A DNA stretch of 64,000 nucleotides from Allopontixanthobacter sediminis (GCF_009828115.1 NZ_WTYL01000002.1:1013473-1077472), one strand, 5' to 3'; positions 19,454 to 28,983 are shown, counted from the stretch's first letter. The notes: generated by a model not told the origin, from the sequence alone. Numbers and translations: made by a program.

Positions 19454-20518
19454 GTGACAACAGCAGCTTGGAAGGCCGTGCCACCCGTGATTCATCCGAT
19501 TATCCTGTGCGGCGGCAGCGGAACCCGGCTGTGGCCGCGCAGCCGCGCAGTGAAGCCGAAGCCATTCCTGCCGCTGGTCGGGAATGCGACCCTGTTCGAG
19601 GCGGCGCTGGCCCGCTGCGCTGATCCGGCGGTATTCGCGGCTCCGACCGTGGTCACCGGCCGCGATCACCTGGACCACGTGGCCGCCCAGTCGCGGGGCG
19701 TGGCGGGGGTGCAGATAATCGTCGAGCCAGCGGCCCGGAACACCGCTCCCGCAATCGCGCTGGCGGCGGCGCGGTTGCCGGCTGATGCGATCATGCTCGT
19801 CTGCCCTAGCGATCACCATATCGGCGACGAGGCCGCCTTTGTGCGCGCTGCTCACGCGGCGGCAACGCTGGCGGCGGACGGCTGGATGGTCGCGTTCGGT
19901 ATCGAGGCAAAAAGTCCCGAGACCGGTTTCGGTTACATCCTGCAGGGCGCGGCGATCGGACAGGGCGGTTACCGCATCGAACGCTTCGTGGAAAAGCCGG
20001 ACCGGGCCCGGGCTGAGCAATTCCTGGCTGCTGGGGGCTACAGCTGGAACGGCGGGATATTCGCGTTCCGTGCAGGAGACTACCTCGCGGAACTGGGATG
20101 CCATCGGCCCGAGATGGCCCGTTTGGTCCGCAAATCGGTCGATGAGGGCATTGTGGACGGCGCGCATTTTCATCCGGACGCCAAGGCGTTCGCGGCCATC
20201 GAACCCGATTCCGTTGATTACGCAGTGATGGAAAACACCGCCCAGGCCGCGGTGGTCGCGGCCGACATGGCTTGGTCCGACATCGGCAACTGGAACGCCT
20301 TGCAGGAAGCGCGCGCCCGCGACGACGCGGGCAACCATGTCACCGGCAGGGCCGAGCTGATCGATTGCTCCAACGTCATGGTCGAAAGCGACGGGCCGCG
20401 CGTTTCCGTGATCGGGTTGCACGACGTCGTTGTAGTCGTGGACGGTGACGAGGTGCTCGTCGTATCCGCCGCGGGGGCCCAGCAAGTGGGCAAGCTGGAC
20501 GGAGCCAAGTTCCAGTGA
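19454..20518 (+). CDS. manC: Mannose-1-phosphate guanylyltransferase
   Basis: This enzyme makes GDP-mannose from mannose 1-phosphate and GTP. The 354-residue protein has the nucleotidyltransferase loop GGSGTRLWPRS (about 20-30), followed by the PKPFLPL segment, and the sugar-phosphate region FVEKPD (about 178-183). The length corresponds to the monofunctional form without an isomerase domain; the isomerase is the next gene. The start is a GTG at 19454; a second in-frame GTG at 19487 lies closer to the conserved core. The stop overlaps the manA start by four bases. Confidence 0.9.
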   Translation: MTTAAWKAVPPVIHPIILCGGSGTRLWPRSRAVKPKPFLPLVGNATLFEAALARCADPAVFAAPTVVTGRDHLDHVAAQSRGVAGVQIIVEPAARNTAPAIALAAARLPADAIMLVCPSDHHIGDEAAFVRAAHAAATLAADGWMVAFGIEAKSPETGFGYILQGAAIGQGGYRIERFVEKPDRARAEQFLAAGGYSWNGGIFAFRAGDYLAELGCHRPEMARLVRKSVDEGIVDGAHFHPDAKAFAAIEPDSVDYAVMENTAQAAVVAADMAWSDIGNWNALQEARARDDAGNHVTGRAELIDCSNVMVESDGPRVSVIGLHDVVVVVDGDEVLVVSAAGAQQVGKLDGAKFQ

Positions 20519-21333
20519 CCGAGGGCCGAGCCCGCAGCGGGAAGTTGCCGGTGCTGAGCGTGGAAAAGGTTTGGGGGATGGACACCTTGCCCGTGCCCTT
20601 TGCTGCGCCGGCGGGGCAACGTATTGGTGAGATCTGGTTTGAACCGCCACCGCAGCTTGATCGATTGCTGGTCAAATACCTGTTCACGAGCGAGAAGCTG
20701 TCGGTTCAGGTCCATCCCTCGGATGCCCAGGCCCCGGCGGGGGCCAGCGGCAAGGAGGAATGCTGGCTGGTGATCGATGCCGCGCCCGGTGCGCGGCTGG
20801 CCATAGGGTTCGAGGACGAAATTTCACGTGACGAGATGCGGGCTGCAGCGCTCGACGGTTCGATTGAGCACCTGCTGCAGTGGCATCCGGCCCGGCCGGG
20901 CGATTTCTTCTACCTGCCGGCGGGCACAGTCCATGCGATCGGTTCGGGCCTGAGCCTGGTTGAAATCCAGCAGAATTGCGACATCACCTACCGTCTGTTC
21001 GATTATGGCCGCCCCCGCGAACTTCATCTGGACGATGCGATTGCCGTCGCCAGCCGCGGCCCGCATCCGGCGGAACTGCGGCGTAGCCTCGAACCGGGCG
21101 CAGACGCGCAGCTGGTCGATGGGCCGCGCTTTCGGCTGGACCGGATTGCGGGACCTCCTTCTTCCGCTACGCTCGCCCGCTACAGTGGTCCGGTGCTGGT
21201 GGTACCGCTCGAAGGGGCTGTCTCGCTGGAAGGCGTCCGAATCAACCCTGGGGAATGCGGCTGGGCTGCCGATCTTGACTTGGTGGACTTCAGAGACGCC
21301 CTTACCAGCCTCGTCGCGCAGCCTTGTGGCTAG
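20515..21333 (+). CDS. manA: Mannose-6-phosphate isomerase, class I
   Basis: The 272-residue zinc enzyme interconverts fructose 6-phosphate and mannose 6-phosphate. Metal-site motifs are visible: VQVHPSD (about 65-71), KEECW (about 80-84) and GTVHAIG (about 139-145). It starts with GTG overlapping the manC stop. Together manC and manA supply GDP-mannose for surface polysaccharide or glycolipid; a phosphomannomutase is not in the window. Confidence 0.88.
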   Translation: MTEGRARSGKLPVLSVEKVWGMDTLPVPFAAPAGQRIGEIWFEPPPQLDRLLVKYLFTSEKLSVQVHPSDAQAPAGASGKEECWLVIDAAPGARLAIGFEDEISRDEMRAAALDGSIEHLLQWHPARPGDFFYLPAGTVHAIGSGLSLVEIQQNCDITYRLFDYGRPRELHLDDAIAVASRGPHPAELRRSLEPGADAQLVDGPRFRLDRIAGPPSSATLARYSGPVLVVPLEGAVSLEGVRINPGECGWAADLDLVDFRDALTSLVAQPCG

Positions 21334-21443
21334 GCCCGCATACGAATTCCGCCGGTCCCGGGGCGGGCATGCCCGATGGCGCCGTTTCGCGGCGAGCCGG
21401 TTATGGCTAGGGTGCGGGAAATGACACCAATGAGGCCCTATCC

Positions 21444-21884
21444 ATGATCGCACAGACCATCCAGCTGGCCCTCGCTCCCGTTTTCGTGCTGGTCGCGATA
21501 GGCAATATCATGAACCTGCTTTCGACGCGGCTCGGGCGGGTGGTGGACCGGGCGCGGACAATGCAGGAACGCCACAGCACAACCAGCGGCGTGGAGCATG
21601 ATCTGGTGGTGCGCGAGATCAGGTTGCTCGACCGGCGCATCCTCCTGATCGGGCGGGCGATCCTGCTGCTGGTGCTCAGCGGCCTGACCATCGGACTGAC
21701 AGTGGTCATCCTGTTCCTCGGCGATTTCCTCCAATGGGACCTGCCGCAGTTGACTGCCGCGTCCTTTATCCTTGCGATCGGCTTACTGATGGGAGCGTTG
21801 TTGCTGTTCCTGCTGGAAACGCGGGAGGCATCCGCAGCGCTGCGAATTCCCCGGGATTACCTGGAACTAGAACGCAAGATCTAG
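21444..21884 (+). CDS. DUF2721 family membrane protein
   Basis: The 146-residue protein has three predicted membrane helices, with a basic segment STRLGRVVDRARTM after the first. This pattern is typical of DUF2721, small bacterial and cyanobacterial membrane proteins of unknown function. It is probably transcribed from its own promoter in the 110-base gap after manA. Confidence 0.82.
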   Translation: MIAQTIQLALAPVFVLVAIGNIMNLLSTRLGRVVDRARTMQERHSTTSGVEHDLVVREIRLLDRRILLIGRAILLLVLSGLTIGLTVVILFLGDFLQWDLPQLTAASFILAIGLLMGALLLFLLETREASAALRIPRDYLELERKI

Positions 21885-21904
21885 TCCCGTCCGGGGCGAT
21901 CCGG

Positions 21905-22201
21905 TCAGGTGAGCAGTTTCTGGCCTTGCTGCCGGATGGAACCGGCGATCATCGGTTCGAGGAAACCGAGTGCCGCAGGCAAGGCGATTTCGAACACCAA
22001 TTGGTTCTCCTCGATATCCACTACGCCGCGCAGGCTCTGGCCCATCGTGCTGATTGTGAGGTTCATGCGGTCCTCGTTCGGCCAGTCGGTCGCCACTTGG
22101 GCCATGCCGCCCGGTATGTGGTCGGCGATCTCATGGCTCCGCGATTTCAGCCGGTCACGCACGACGTCGCGCGAAAGGTCGAAGGGTATGGCAACGCGCA
22201 T
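21905..22201 (-). CDS. Polyhydroxyalkanoic acid system family protein
   Basis: The 98-residue protein follows the pattern of the PHA-system small protein family: an N-terminal IPFDLSRDVVRDRL strand-helix, a central MNLTISTMGQSLRGVVDI and a final helix. Members are small putative granule or lipid-associated proteins. The start overlaps the previous stop by one base (TGATG), so it belongs to the telA transcription unit. Its function here is not known. Confidence 0.75.
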   Translation of the reverse strand: MRVAIPFDLSRDVVRDRLKSRSHEIADHIPGGMAQVATDWPNEDRMNLTISTMGQSLRGVVDIEENQLVFEIALPAALGFLEPMIAGSIRQQGQKLLT

Positions 22202-22953
22202 CAGGTGTTCTCGCCGCTATGGTTCGGCAGCGCATCGGGCGTCTCGCCGTATTTGTAATCGAGAAAGCGGTTCTTGATCGCCAGATCGTCGAGCGCGCCA
22301 TCGGCCAATTGGCGCGTCACGCTGTCGATTTCCCGGCTGATATTGGCAAGGCCCTGGGTCAGCTGTTCGTCCGGGGTCGCCCCGCCGCGCTTCTCGGTCC
22401 GCAGGCTTGCAGGGACTTTGCGATAAGAATCGACCATCTCGGGCAAATGCTCGCCGACCAGCTTGCGAACTTCGCGTGCTGCGGGATGTTCCTGGTCCAC
22501 CGTCTGCAATTGCAGTCCGAGCGCGTCCAGCTGGACTCCGATCTGGTCGACCAGCGTCACGGCTGGCGGGGGCAGGGCGGGGCGCTGCGCTTCCAGCCAC
22601 AATTCCGTCCGCCCGACCATCTGCGCAGCGCTGCCCTTCGTTAGTTCGGCGCGCTTCGGCACCTTGATCTTGGGGAATGCGGCAAAACCGACGGTCGCCG
22701 CGACGATCGCGAGGAAGGTCAGCATTACGCCGACAAACCCGATCCCGTCGATGATCAGGCCCGCTACCATCGCGGCGATCACGATGGCGCCGATAGCGAG
22801 CACGATCCGCTTTACCTTGGCCAGCAGGTGCTGTGTCTTGATCTCCGCCGAGCCCTTGCCGATCGAAACGCGGCGGCCCCCGGCCCGCTGGACCTGCAGG
22901 CTGTTCCCCGCTGCCGCCATGATCCGGTCACTATCTTTGGTCAGGTCGTTCAT
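22201..22953 (-). CDS. XpaC-like two-helix membrane protein paired with TelA
   Basis: The 250-residue protein has a basic N-terminal region, two adjacent membrane helices (about residues 50-92) and a helical cytoplasmic domain. The C-terminal half (HLPEMVDSYRKV and following) resembles the XpaC/5-bromo-4-chloroindolyl phosphate hydrolysis family, which is commonly encoded next to telA. The resemblance is judged by eye. The start at 22953 lies 16 bases after the telA stop; an earlier ATG at 22980 would overlap telA. Confidence 0.65.
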   Translation of the reverse strand: MNDLTKDSDRIMAAAGNSLQVQRAGGRRVSIGKGSAEIKTQHLLAKVKRIVLAIGAIVIAAMVAGLIIDGIGFVGVMLTFLAIVAATVGFAAFPKIKVPKRAELTKGSAAQMVGRTELWLEAQRPALPPPAVTLVDQIGVQLDALGLQLQTVDQEHPAAREVRKLVGEHLPEMVDSYRKVPASLRTEKRGGATPDEQLTQGLANISREIDSVTRQLADGALDDLAIKNRFLDYKYGETPDALPNHSGENT

Positions 22954-22969
22954 GCAAAAATTCCCGGCA

Positions 22970-24187
22970 TCAGCCTTCAAGACTTAAAAGCGGGGACTCG
23001 GTGACCGACTTGGAGGCCTGGGCCTGCCCCTCGGCGCGGGCGATGTAGCCCTTCGACTTCTGCACTTCGTCGGACAGGACGGTGACGGTCTGCTTCATGC
23101 TCGACAGCGCTTCCAGCTTGAACCGGTCGACCTCGTCCATGGTGTCGTAGATATTCTGGAACGCGCGCTGCAGAGTTTCCAGCGGGATGGTGGAACTGGC
23201 CGCCTGCTGGTGGATCTTGCCGGTCTGGTCGCGCAGCATCGTGCTGGTGGAATCGATGATCCCTGCGGTCGTTTCGTTGAGTGCGGTGATCTGGTTCAGG
23301 ACCAGTCGCTGGTTGGTCATCGCCTCGGCAACGGTTACCGCGGTGCGCAGCGCGCCGACGGTGGTGGTGCTGGCGCGGTCCACGCCCTTGACCAGTTCGA
23401 TGTTGTTTTTCTTGACCAGGTCCAGCGCCAGATAGCCCTGCACGCTGACCGCCATCTGGGTCAGCAGGTCCTGCGTGCGCTGGCGGACATAGAACAGCGC
23501 GGTTTCGCGCAGCGCCTTGGCCTTGGCCGGATCGGTCGCATCGAGGTCGAGCGCGGTATCCTCCAGCTTCTGGTCGAGCTGCTTCGAAATGTGGATCATC
23601 TGTTCCAGATTGCCCATCGCTTCCCACAATTTCTGGCGTTCGACGTCGATCGCGGCGTTGTCGAGGATGAGCTCGTCCTTGCCCGAAGCAAGATTGCCCA
23701 GGATCGACTGAATGTGGGTCTGCGCGCTCTGGTAGCTGCGGAAATAATTGGTCAGTTTGTTGCCGAAGGGAATAATCCCGAGGATCTTGCGAGGGCCGCT
23801 CAGTTTGCCGCGCTTGCCCGGATCGAGATCTTCCACCACCCGGCGCAATTCGGCGAGGTCGGCGCCGACGCCTTCGTCCTTGTCCATCGCCCGGACCGGC
23901 CGGTCGAGGAAGCGGTTGGACATGCCCGCCGCCGCCATGATTTCCTTGCGCCCCATATTGGTCAGCTGGTCCACCTTCTGGCCGAATTCGGGCGAGTTGG
24001 CGTCTTGCGCAATCAAGTCGGCGACGAAGCTGTCGACCTTGGTCGCAAGCTTCGATTTCACTTCGTCCGTCACCGGTACGAGGCCGGCGGCCCTGTCTGC
24101 CGAGACCTGCGGCACCGGATCGGGCGCGGTCAGTTCGAGGTCGACGGCGGTCGCGGTCTGGGCTTGCGGTTTCGGCGTTTCAGTCAT
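22970..24187 (-). CDS. telA: TelA-family toxic anion resistance protein
   Basis: The 405-residue soluble, highly helical protein has the TelA family features: the early segment PFGNKLTNYFRSYQSAQTHI in divided form (PFGNKL, then YFRSYQSAQ) around 145-165, and a central TTTVGALRTAVTVAEAM near 275-290. TelA/KlaA proteins are linked to tellurite and other envelope stresses, but their mechanism is not settled. It heads a three-gene unit with the XpaC-like and PHA-system proteins. Confidence 0.9.
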   Translation of the reverse strand: MTETPKPQAQTATAVDLELTAPDPVPQVSADRAAGLVPVTDEVKSKLATKVDSFVADLIAQDANSPEFGQKVDQLTNMGRKEIMAAAGMSNRFLDRPVRAMDKDEGVGADLAELRRVVEDLDPGKRGKLSGPRKILGIIPFGNKLTNYFRSYQSAQTHIQSILGNLASGKDELILDNAAIDVERQKLWEAMGNLEQMIHISKQLDQKLEDTALDLDATDPAKAKALRETALFYVRQRTQDLLTQMAVSVQGYLALDLVKKNNIELVKGVDRASTTTVGALRTAVTVAEAMTNQRLVLNQITALNETTAGIIDSTSTMLRDQTGKIHQQAASSTIPLETLQRAFQNIYDTMDEVDRFKLEALSSMKQTVTVLSDEVQKSKGYIARAEGQAQASKSVTESPLLSLEG

Positions 24188-24368
24188 GGGAAGCGGCTTG
24201 CTCCTGTTCGCCCGCGGGGCCGCGGGTGGTTGATTTCAATTACTGTATTAAGGGCGTAAGACACGAACTTCAAGATTTGTGCCGCATACCGGTGGCTTCG
24301 TCCATACTTTCGTTCCGTATTGAAGCCGTCTAGACGCCTAGGTAGCAATTTCAGAAGGGTGAAGCGGG

Positions 24369-25898
24369 ATGGAGGCGGAGACTACTCCGGGGACCACAGG
24401 AGCGGCCGTCAGAAGCCAGTCGTTCGGCACCGTCGTATTGAGCTGGCGCAAATGGTGGCGGGATGCGGTTGTCGGGACGGTCGATCAGGCCACCGTGATC
24501 GCGAAGCGGCGCGAGGATTGCGCCATGTCTGCCCGTTACATGTTCATGATTGCCATGTCGGCCGGGATCGCCGTTCTCGGGCTGCTGCTGTCGTCGCCGG
24601 CGGTCGTCATCGGGGCGATGTTGCTGTCCCCCCTGATGGGGCCGATCATCGGTCTCGGGTTTGCAATGGCGATCGGGGAATTCGGCTGGCTTCGGCAATC
24701 GGCGCGTTCGCTGGCCTACGGGTCAATCATCGCAGTGCTGCTGTGTGCGCTGATCGTGTTCCTGTCCCCGCTCCAGACGGTAACCAGCGAAATTGCGGCG
24801 CGAACCCGGCCAAACCTGTTCGACTTGCTGGTGGCGCTGTTTTCCGCGCTCGCAGGCGCTTATGCGATGATCCGCGGCAAGGAAGGCACGATTGTCGGCG
24901 TGGCGATCGCGACGGCGTTGATGCCCCCGCTGGCGGTCGTCGGTTTCGGCCTGGCGACGTGGAACTGGACAGTGTTTTCCGGCGCGCTGCTGCTGTATTT
25001 CACCAATTTGATGACCATTGCGCTGACCGCTGCGCTGATGGCCCGCCTGTACGGGTTCCGCTCGACCCTGAGCAGTCGGCAGACACAGTTCCAGAATGCG
25101 GTAATCGTGGTTGCGTTCGTCGGGTTGGCCGTGCCGCTGGGCTATTCGCTGCGTCAGATCGGGTGGGAGGCCAATGTCTCACGCCAGATCCAGGGCGAGG
25201 TTCTGGACGCATTCGACGGTCAAGCGCGTCTATCGCAATTCGACATCAATTACGACGCGGAGCCAATTGAGGCATCCGCGACCGTGCTCACTCCGCAATT
25301 GAGGACCGATGCGGAGCGGGTCGCGTCCCGCGGGATGGAACGGATCGCGGGGCGTCCCGTCAATTTCACCATCACCCAGTATCAGGTCGGCACCAGCAAA
25401 TCCGCTGCGGAACAGGCGCAGCTTGCCGCGGTGCAGGCGCAGGAACAGGTCGCCACGGCCCGGGCGGACGAGTTGGCCGCGCGACTGGCCTTGCTGGCGG
25501 GCATGTCCGAAGATGAAGTGCTGGTCGACCGGCAGCGGCGGCGCGCGGTGGTCAGAGCCAAGCCGCTCGAGGGTGCCTCCCTGGCGGCCTACGCCGATCT
25601 GGAACGGCGCATCGCGGTTACCGAACCCGAATGGCGGATCGAACTGATCCCGCCAGTGCGTGCGTTGCCCCGGATCGAATTTGAAGAGGGCGAACCGACA
25701 GCCGACGGGGTAAAGGCAATTGCGCTGACCGCGTGGACTGCGAGGCGCCTTGGCGTTCCCTTACTGCTGACCGGCCCGGCCGAGGACATCCAACGCCTCC
25801 GGGACCTGCTTGCGGAGCAGGGCGCTGGGGATATGCGGACCGAGATCCGTTCGGGGCGCGTCATCGCGCAATGGGATAACGTTGCAAGCGAAAGCTGA
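24369..25898 (+). CDS. DUF389 family membrane protein with extended soluble domain
   Basis: The 509-residue protein begins with about six membrane helices containing the DUF389 core (SPAVVIGAMLLSPLMGPI, about 76-93, and IATALMPPLAVVGFGL, about 178-193). After about residue 265 comes a long soluble region with a coiled-coil-like Ala/Gln/Glu-rich stretch (about 345-385) and a last domain (about 435-509) that looks OmpA-like by eye. DUF389 proteins have no settled function. It lies between the divergent telA unit and a convergent ligase gene. Confidence 0.83.
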   Translation: MEAETTPGTTGAAVRSQSFGTVVLSWRKWWRDAVVGTVDQATVIAKRREDCAMSARYMFMIAMSAGIAVLGLLLSSPAVVIGAMLLSPLMGPIIGLGFAMAIGEFGWLRQSARSLAYGSIIAVLLCALIVFLSPLQTVTSEIAARTRPNLFDLLVALFSALAGAYAMIRGKEGTIVGVAIATALMPPLAVVGFGLATWNWTVFSGALLLYFTNLMTIALTAALMARLYGFRSTLSSRQTQFQNAVIVVAFVGLAVPLGYSLRQIGWEANVSRQIQGEVLDAFDGQARLSQFDINYDAEPIEASATVLTPQLRTDAERVASRGMERIAGRPVNFTITQYQVGTSKSAAEQAQLAAVQAQEQVATARADELAARLALLAGMSEDEVLVDRQRRRAVVRAKPLEGASLAAYADLERRIAVTEPEWRIELIPPVRALPRIEFEEGEPTADGVKAIALTAWTARRLGVPLLLTGPAEDIQRLRDLLAEQGAGDMRTEIRSGRVIAQWDNVASES

Positions 25899-25928
25899 GC
25901 ACAGCGGGCTTGGCGCAAAATCGCCTGA

Positions 25929-27683
25929 TCAGGCGGCGATGAGCAATTCCAGCGGGACGATCTCGCCGGCCATGTACATCCGCTTGGCCTTCGCCCGGGA
26001 CAATTTGCCCGAGGACGTGCGCGGCAAGGTCCGCGGCGGGACCAGTTCGACCACGCAGTTCATCCCGGTGATCGAACGCACCTTGTCGCGGATGGTCTCG
26101 TGCAGCTTGATCCGTTCTTCGGGATCCGAAACGCGGCAATGGACCAGCACCGCGGGGGCTTCTTCGCCCGCTTCCGTCTCGATGCTGAAGGCAGCGATGT
26201 CACCGTGGTTGAAGCCGGGCAATTGTTCCACCGCCCATTCGATGTCCTGCGGCCAGTGGTTCTTGCCGTTGATGATGATCATGTCCTTGGCCCGGCCGAC
26301 AATGAACAGGTAGCCTTCGGCCATGTAGCCCATGTCGCCGGTATCGAGCCAGCCATCCACCAGGCATTCCGAGGTTGCTTCAGGATTGCGGAAATAGGAA
26401 TGCATCACGCTGGTCCCGCAGCACCAGACCTTGCCGATCTGGCGGTCGTCCTTGGGCCGGTCGTTCGGTCCGCGGATTTCCACGTCCATACCCTGGATCG
26501 GCTTGCCGCAGTTTACTATCGCGCGATATCGGGCGGGCCGCGACAAATCGCGCGGGGTGCCGGACAAGCGCTCTTCTTCCACCAGCTCGACTCGGATGCC
26601 TTCGCCCGGCGGCATCACGGTCACCGCCAGCGTGGCTTCAGCAAGGCCGTAGCTGGGGGTGAACGCGCTGGCCTTGAAACCGGCTTCAGAAAAGGCGTTG
26701 ACGAAATTCTGCATGACGTCGGGGCGGATCATGTCCGCGCCGTTGCCGGCGGTGCGCCAGCGCGACAAGTCGAAACGGTCGGACACCTGGCTCTGGCTGG
26801 AAATTCGCCGTGCGCAGATATCGTAACCGAAGGTCGGGGAATAGCTGAGCGTCGTCCCCTGGTTACGGCTGATCAGGTCCAGCCACGCCAGCGGACGGCG
26901 CGCGAAATGTTCGGTCTTGAGGTAATCGACCGACATCTGGTTGGAAATCAGCGACAGGAAACAGCCAACGAGGCCCATGTCGTGATACCACGGCAGCCAG
27001 CTGACCACGCGGTCACCCTCGCCAACGTTCATCGAATTCGCATGGCCTGCCAGATTGTCCAGCAGCGCGCGGTGCGTAACCGCCACGCCGGTGGGGAAAC
27101 GGGTCGATCCGCTCGAATATTGCAGATAGCAGATGTCGTCCGGATCGGGCGGTGTCAGGGTGCAATCGGGGGTCTCCCTGGAAGCGAAGCTCTCCCAGTC
27201 CGCACCTTCGCAGCCTTGCCGGGTTGCGGCCGCAGCGCCCATATCGGCGATCTCGGCCGGGTACAGCAGCATTTTGGGGTCGGAGCTGGCAAGCTGGATA
27301 ACCAGTTGGTCGATATAGCCTTCCTTGCCGCCGAACCCGGTCGGCAGCGGCAACGGCACTGGCCACGCGCCGGCATACACAGCGCCGCAGAAAAGCGCGG
27401 CGAATTCGGCACCGGTTTCGGCAATCAGCGCGACCCGGTCACCCTTTTCGATCCCGGCAGCGCGGAACCGTCGGGCCATGCCGAGCGCGTCGGCGCGCAG
27501 TTCGACATAGGTGTACACGCGTTCCAGCGTCCCGCGCATGTCATGGAAATTCATGCCCTTGGCGCTTTTCGCGGCGTAATCCAACGCGTCCGTAAAGGTC
27601 GCAAAGTCGGAGCGGCGGCGGGGCAGGGGGCAATCGTTTGGCGTTGCCTGCAATGCACCGGACAATTGTTCGATTTCGGTCAT
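25929..27683 (-). CDS. Fatty acyl-AMP ligase (FAAL)
   Basis: The 584-residue enzyme activates a fatty acid as its acyl-adenylate. It shows the adenylation motifs YSSGSTRFPTGV (about 188-199), PWYHDMGLVG (about 228-237), the A5-like SYGLAEATLA and the GWLDTGD motif. The FAAL-type insertion region that disfavours transfer to CoA is consistent with sequence around 350-380. FAALs normally hand acyl-AMP to an acyl carrier protein of a polyketide or lipid pathway. No such partner is adjacent, so the acceptor is unknown. It diverges from recX across a 129-base gap. Confidence 0.88.
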   Translation of the reverse strand: MTEIEQLSGALQATPNDCPLPRRRSDFATFTDALDYAAKSAKGMNFHDMRGTLERVYTYVELRADALGMARRFRAAGIEKGDRVALIAETGAEFAALFCGAVYAGAWPVPLPLPTGFGGKEGYIDQLVIQLASSDPKMLLYPAEIADMGAAAATRQGCEGADWESFASRETPDCTLTPPDPDDICYLQYSSGSTRFPTGVAVTHRALLDNLAGHANSMNVGEGDRVVSWLPWYHDMGLVGCFLSLISNQMSVDYLKTEHFARRPLAWLDLISRNQGTTLSYSPTFGYDICARRISSQSQVSDRFDLSRWRTAGNGADMIRPDVMQNFVNAFSEAGFKASAFTPSYGLAEATLAVTVMPPGEGIRVELVEEERLSGTPRDLSRPARYRAIVNCGKPIQGMDVEIRGPNDRPKDDRQIGKVWCCGTSVMHSYFRNPEATSECLVDGWLDTGDMGYMAEGYLFIVGRAKDMIIINGKNHWPQDIEWAVEQLPGFNHGDIAAFSIETEAGEEAPAVLVHCRVSDPEERIKLHETIRDKVRSITGMNCVVELVPPRTLPRTSSGKLSRAKAKRMYMAGEIVPLELLIAA

Positions 27684-27812
27684 ATTTTTATGCTTTACCC
27701 GTCATCTGCGCGTTTTGGAAACGCTGCCAATTATTGTGCACAGCTGCCAATTTCCCAAGTTTGGCGCTGCAATCTTTCCCATTTCAATCAGACTGTGGCA
27801 CGAATATGGCCA

Positions 27813-28424
27813 ATGACCGACCGTGACACCTCCCGCAGACGCAAGAATCGCACGCCGCGTCCCCCTCCGCCGCCGCTGGACAGCGCCAAGTTACAGGAAC
27901 TTGCACTGGCCTATGTCGCACGATTTGCGACCACTTCGGCGAAGCTGGAGAGTTACCTTTCGCGCAAGATACGTGAACGCGGGTGGAACAGGGATGAAGA
28001 CGGGCATCCCGAAAACATGCCGGATCTTGGCGAAATCTCCGCCCGGTTCGCGGATCTGGGCTATATTGACGAGGACGCATATGCCCGATCGCGCCGCCGG
28101 GGGTTGCTCGGGCGCGGTTTCGGGCCGCGGCGGGTGTCACAGGACCTCTACGCTGCCGGGATCGACGAGCAGACGCGCAGCGAAGTCGCCCCCGGGCAAG
28201 GTGCCATCCGGCGGGCGGCATTCGCACTGGCCAAGAAGCGCCGGTTCGGGCCGTTTGCGGCGGACGAACCGGACGCGGAAAAGAATCGCAGCCGGAAACA
28301 GAAACAAGTGGCGGCCATGCTGCGTGCAGGGCATGGCTTTGACACGGTAAGGGCAGTAATGGATGCAGCCAGTGTCGCGGCGGCGGAAGAATGGGTCGCC
28401 GAGGCCCAGGACGAGGAATTGTAG
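27813..28424 (+). CDS. recX: RecX family regulatory protein
   Basis: RecX binds RecA filaments and modulates recombination. The 203-residue protein has a Pro/Arg-rich N-terminus and then helical repeats. The motifs ALAYVARFATTSAKLESYL, DLGYIDEDAYARSRRRG and GFGPRRVSQDLYAAGI match the RecX three-helix repeats. The frame is open far upstream only because it is antisense to the FAAL gene; the ATG at 27813 gives the normal length. The next gene begins directly after its stop. Confidence 0.85.
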   Translation: MTDRDTSRRRKNRTPRPPPPPLDSAKLQELALAYVARFATTSAKLESYLSRKIRERGWNRDEDGHPENMPDLGEISARFADLGYIDEDAYARSRRRGLLGRGFGPRRVSQDLYAAGIDEQTRSEVAPGQGAIRRAAFALAKKRRFGPFAADEPDAEKNRSRKQKQVAAMLRAGHGFDTVRAVMDAASVAAAEEWVAEAQDEEL

Positions 28425-28913
28425 ATGATTCGCAGTTTTGCCATTGCCGCCGGGGTTTTCCTGTTTGCCGCGTGTTCGCCTCAGCAGTCAGCCGAGGGCG
28501 CTCCGGCCGCCGCTGCGGCCGAAACGGCTGTCCATCCGGTATCGGGCCTGGCGGTGGTTCCGCTGACAGTGTCGGACGGCAAGAAGGTCCACCGGTTCCG
28601 GGTTGAAGTCGCGGCGACTCCACTGGATCAGGCCAAGGGGCTGATGTTCCGCACGGAAATGGGGCCGAACGAGGGGATGATCTTCCCGCGTGACGGCTAT
28701 TCCCAGGCGAGTTTCTGGATGAAGAATACGCCGCTACCGCTCGATATCATCTTCATCGGGACCGATGGCCGGATCAGCAATATCGCCGCGAACACCGTGC
28801 CCTATTCGCTCGAATCGGTTACCTCGGACGGGCTTGCCTCGGCGGTTCTGGAGTTGAATGCCGGGCGTGCAGCCGAATTGGGTATCGTGCCTGGAAACAA
28901 GGTCGAATGGTGA
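28425..28913 (+). CDS. DUF192 family lipoprotein
   Basis: The 162-residue protein has a hydrophobic leader ending in the lipobox FAAC (C17), an Ala-rich linker and the DUF192 domain with motifs GLMFRTEM, GMIF and SFWMKNTPLPLDIIFI. It is predicted to sit on the periplasmic face of a membrane. DUF192 proteins are common and uncharacterised. It starts immediately after the recX stop, so the two are likely co-transcribed. Confidence 0.88.
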   Translation: MIRSFAIAAGVFLFAACSPQQSAEGAPAAAAAETAVHPVSGLAVVPLTVSDGKKVHRFRVEVAATPLDQAKGLMFRTEMGPNEGMIFPRDGYSQASFWMKNTPLPLDIIFIGTDGRISNIAANTVPYSLESVTSDGLASAVLELNAGRAAELGIVPGNKVEW

Positions 28914-28983
28914 GCGCAGATTGCTTGGGGGCAAGGCCGGTAGGCTCTTGGCCCCGGGCGGCGAATAGGCTAACCGCGCCGCT

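Noticed and set aside
26100..27812. A long in-frame extension upstream of recX
   Set aside because: It is antisense to the fatty acyl-AMP ligase and would give RecX a 570-residue extension without motifs.
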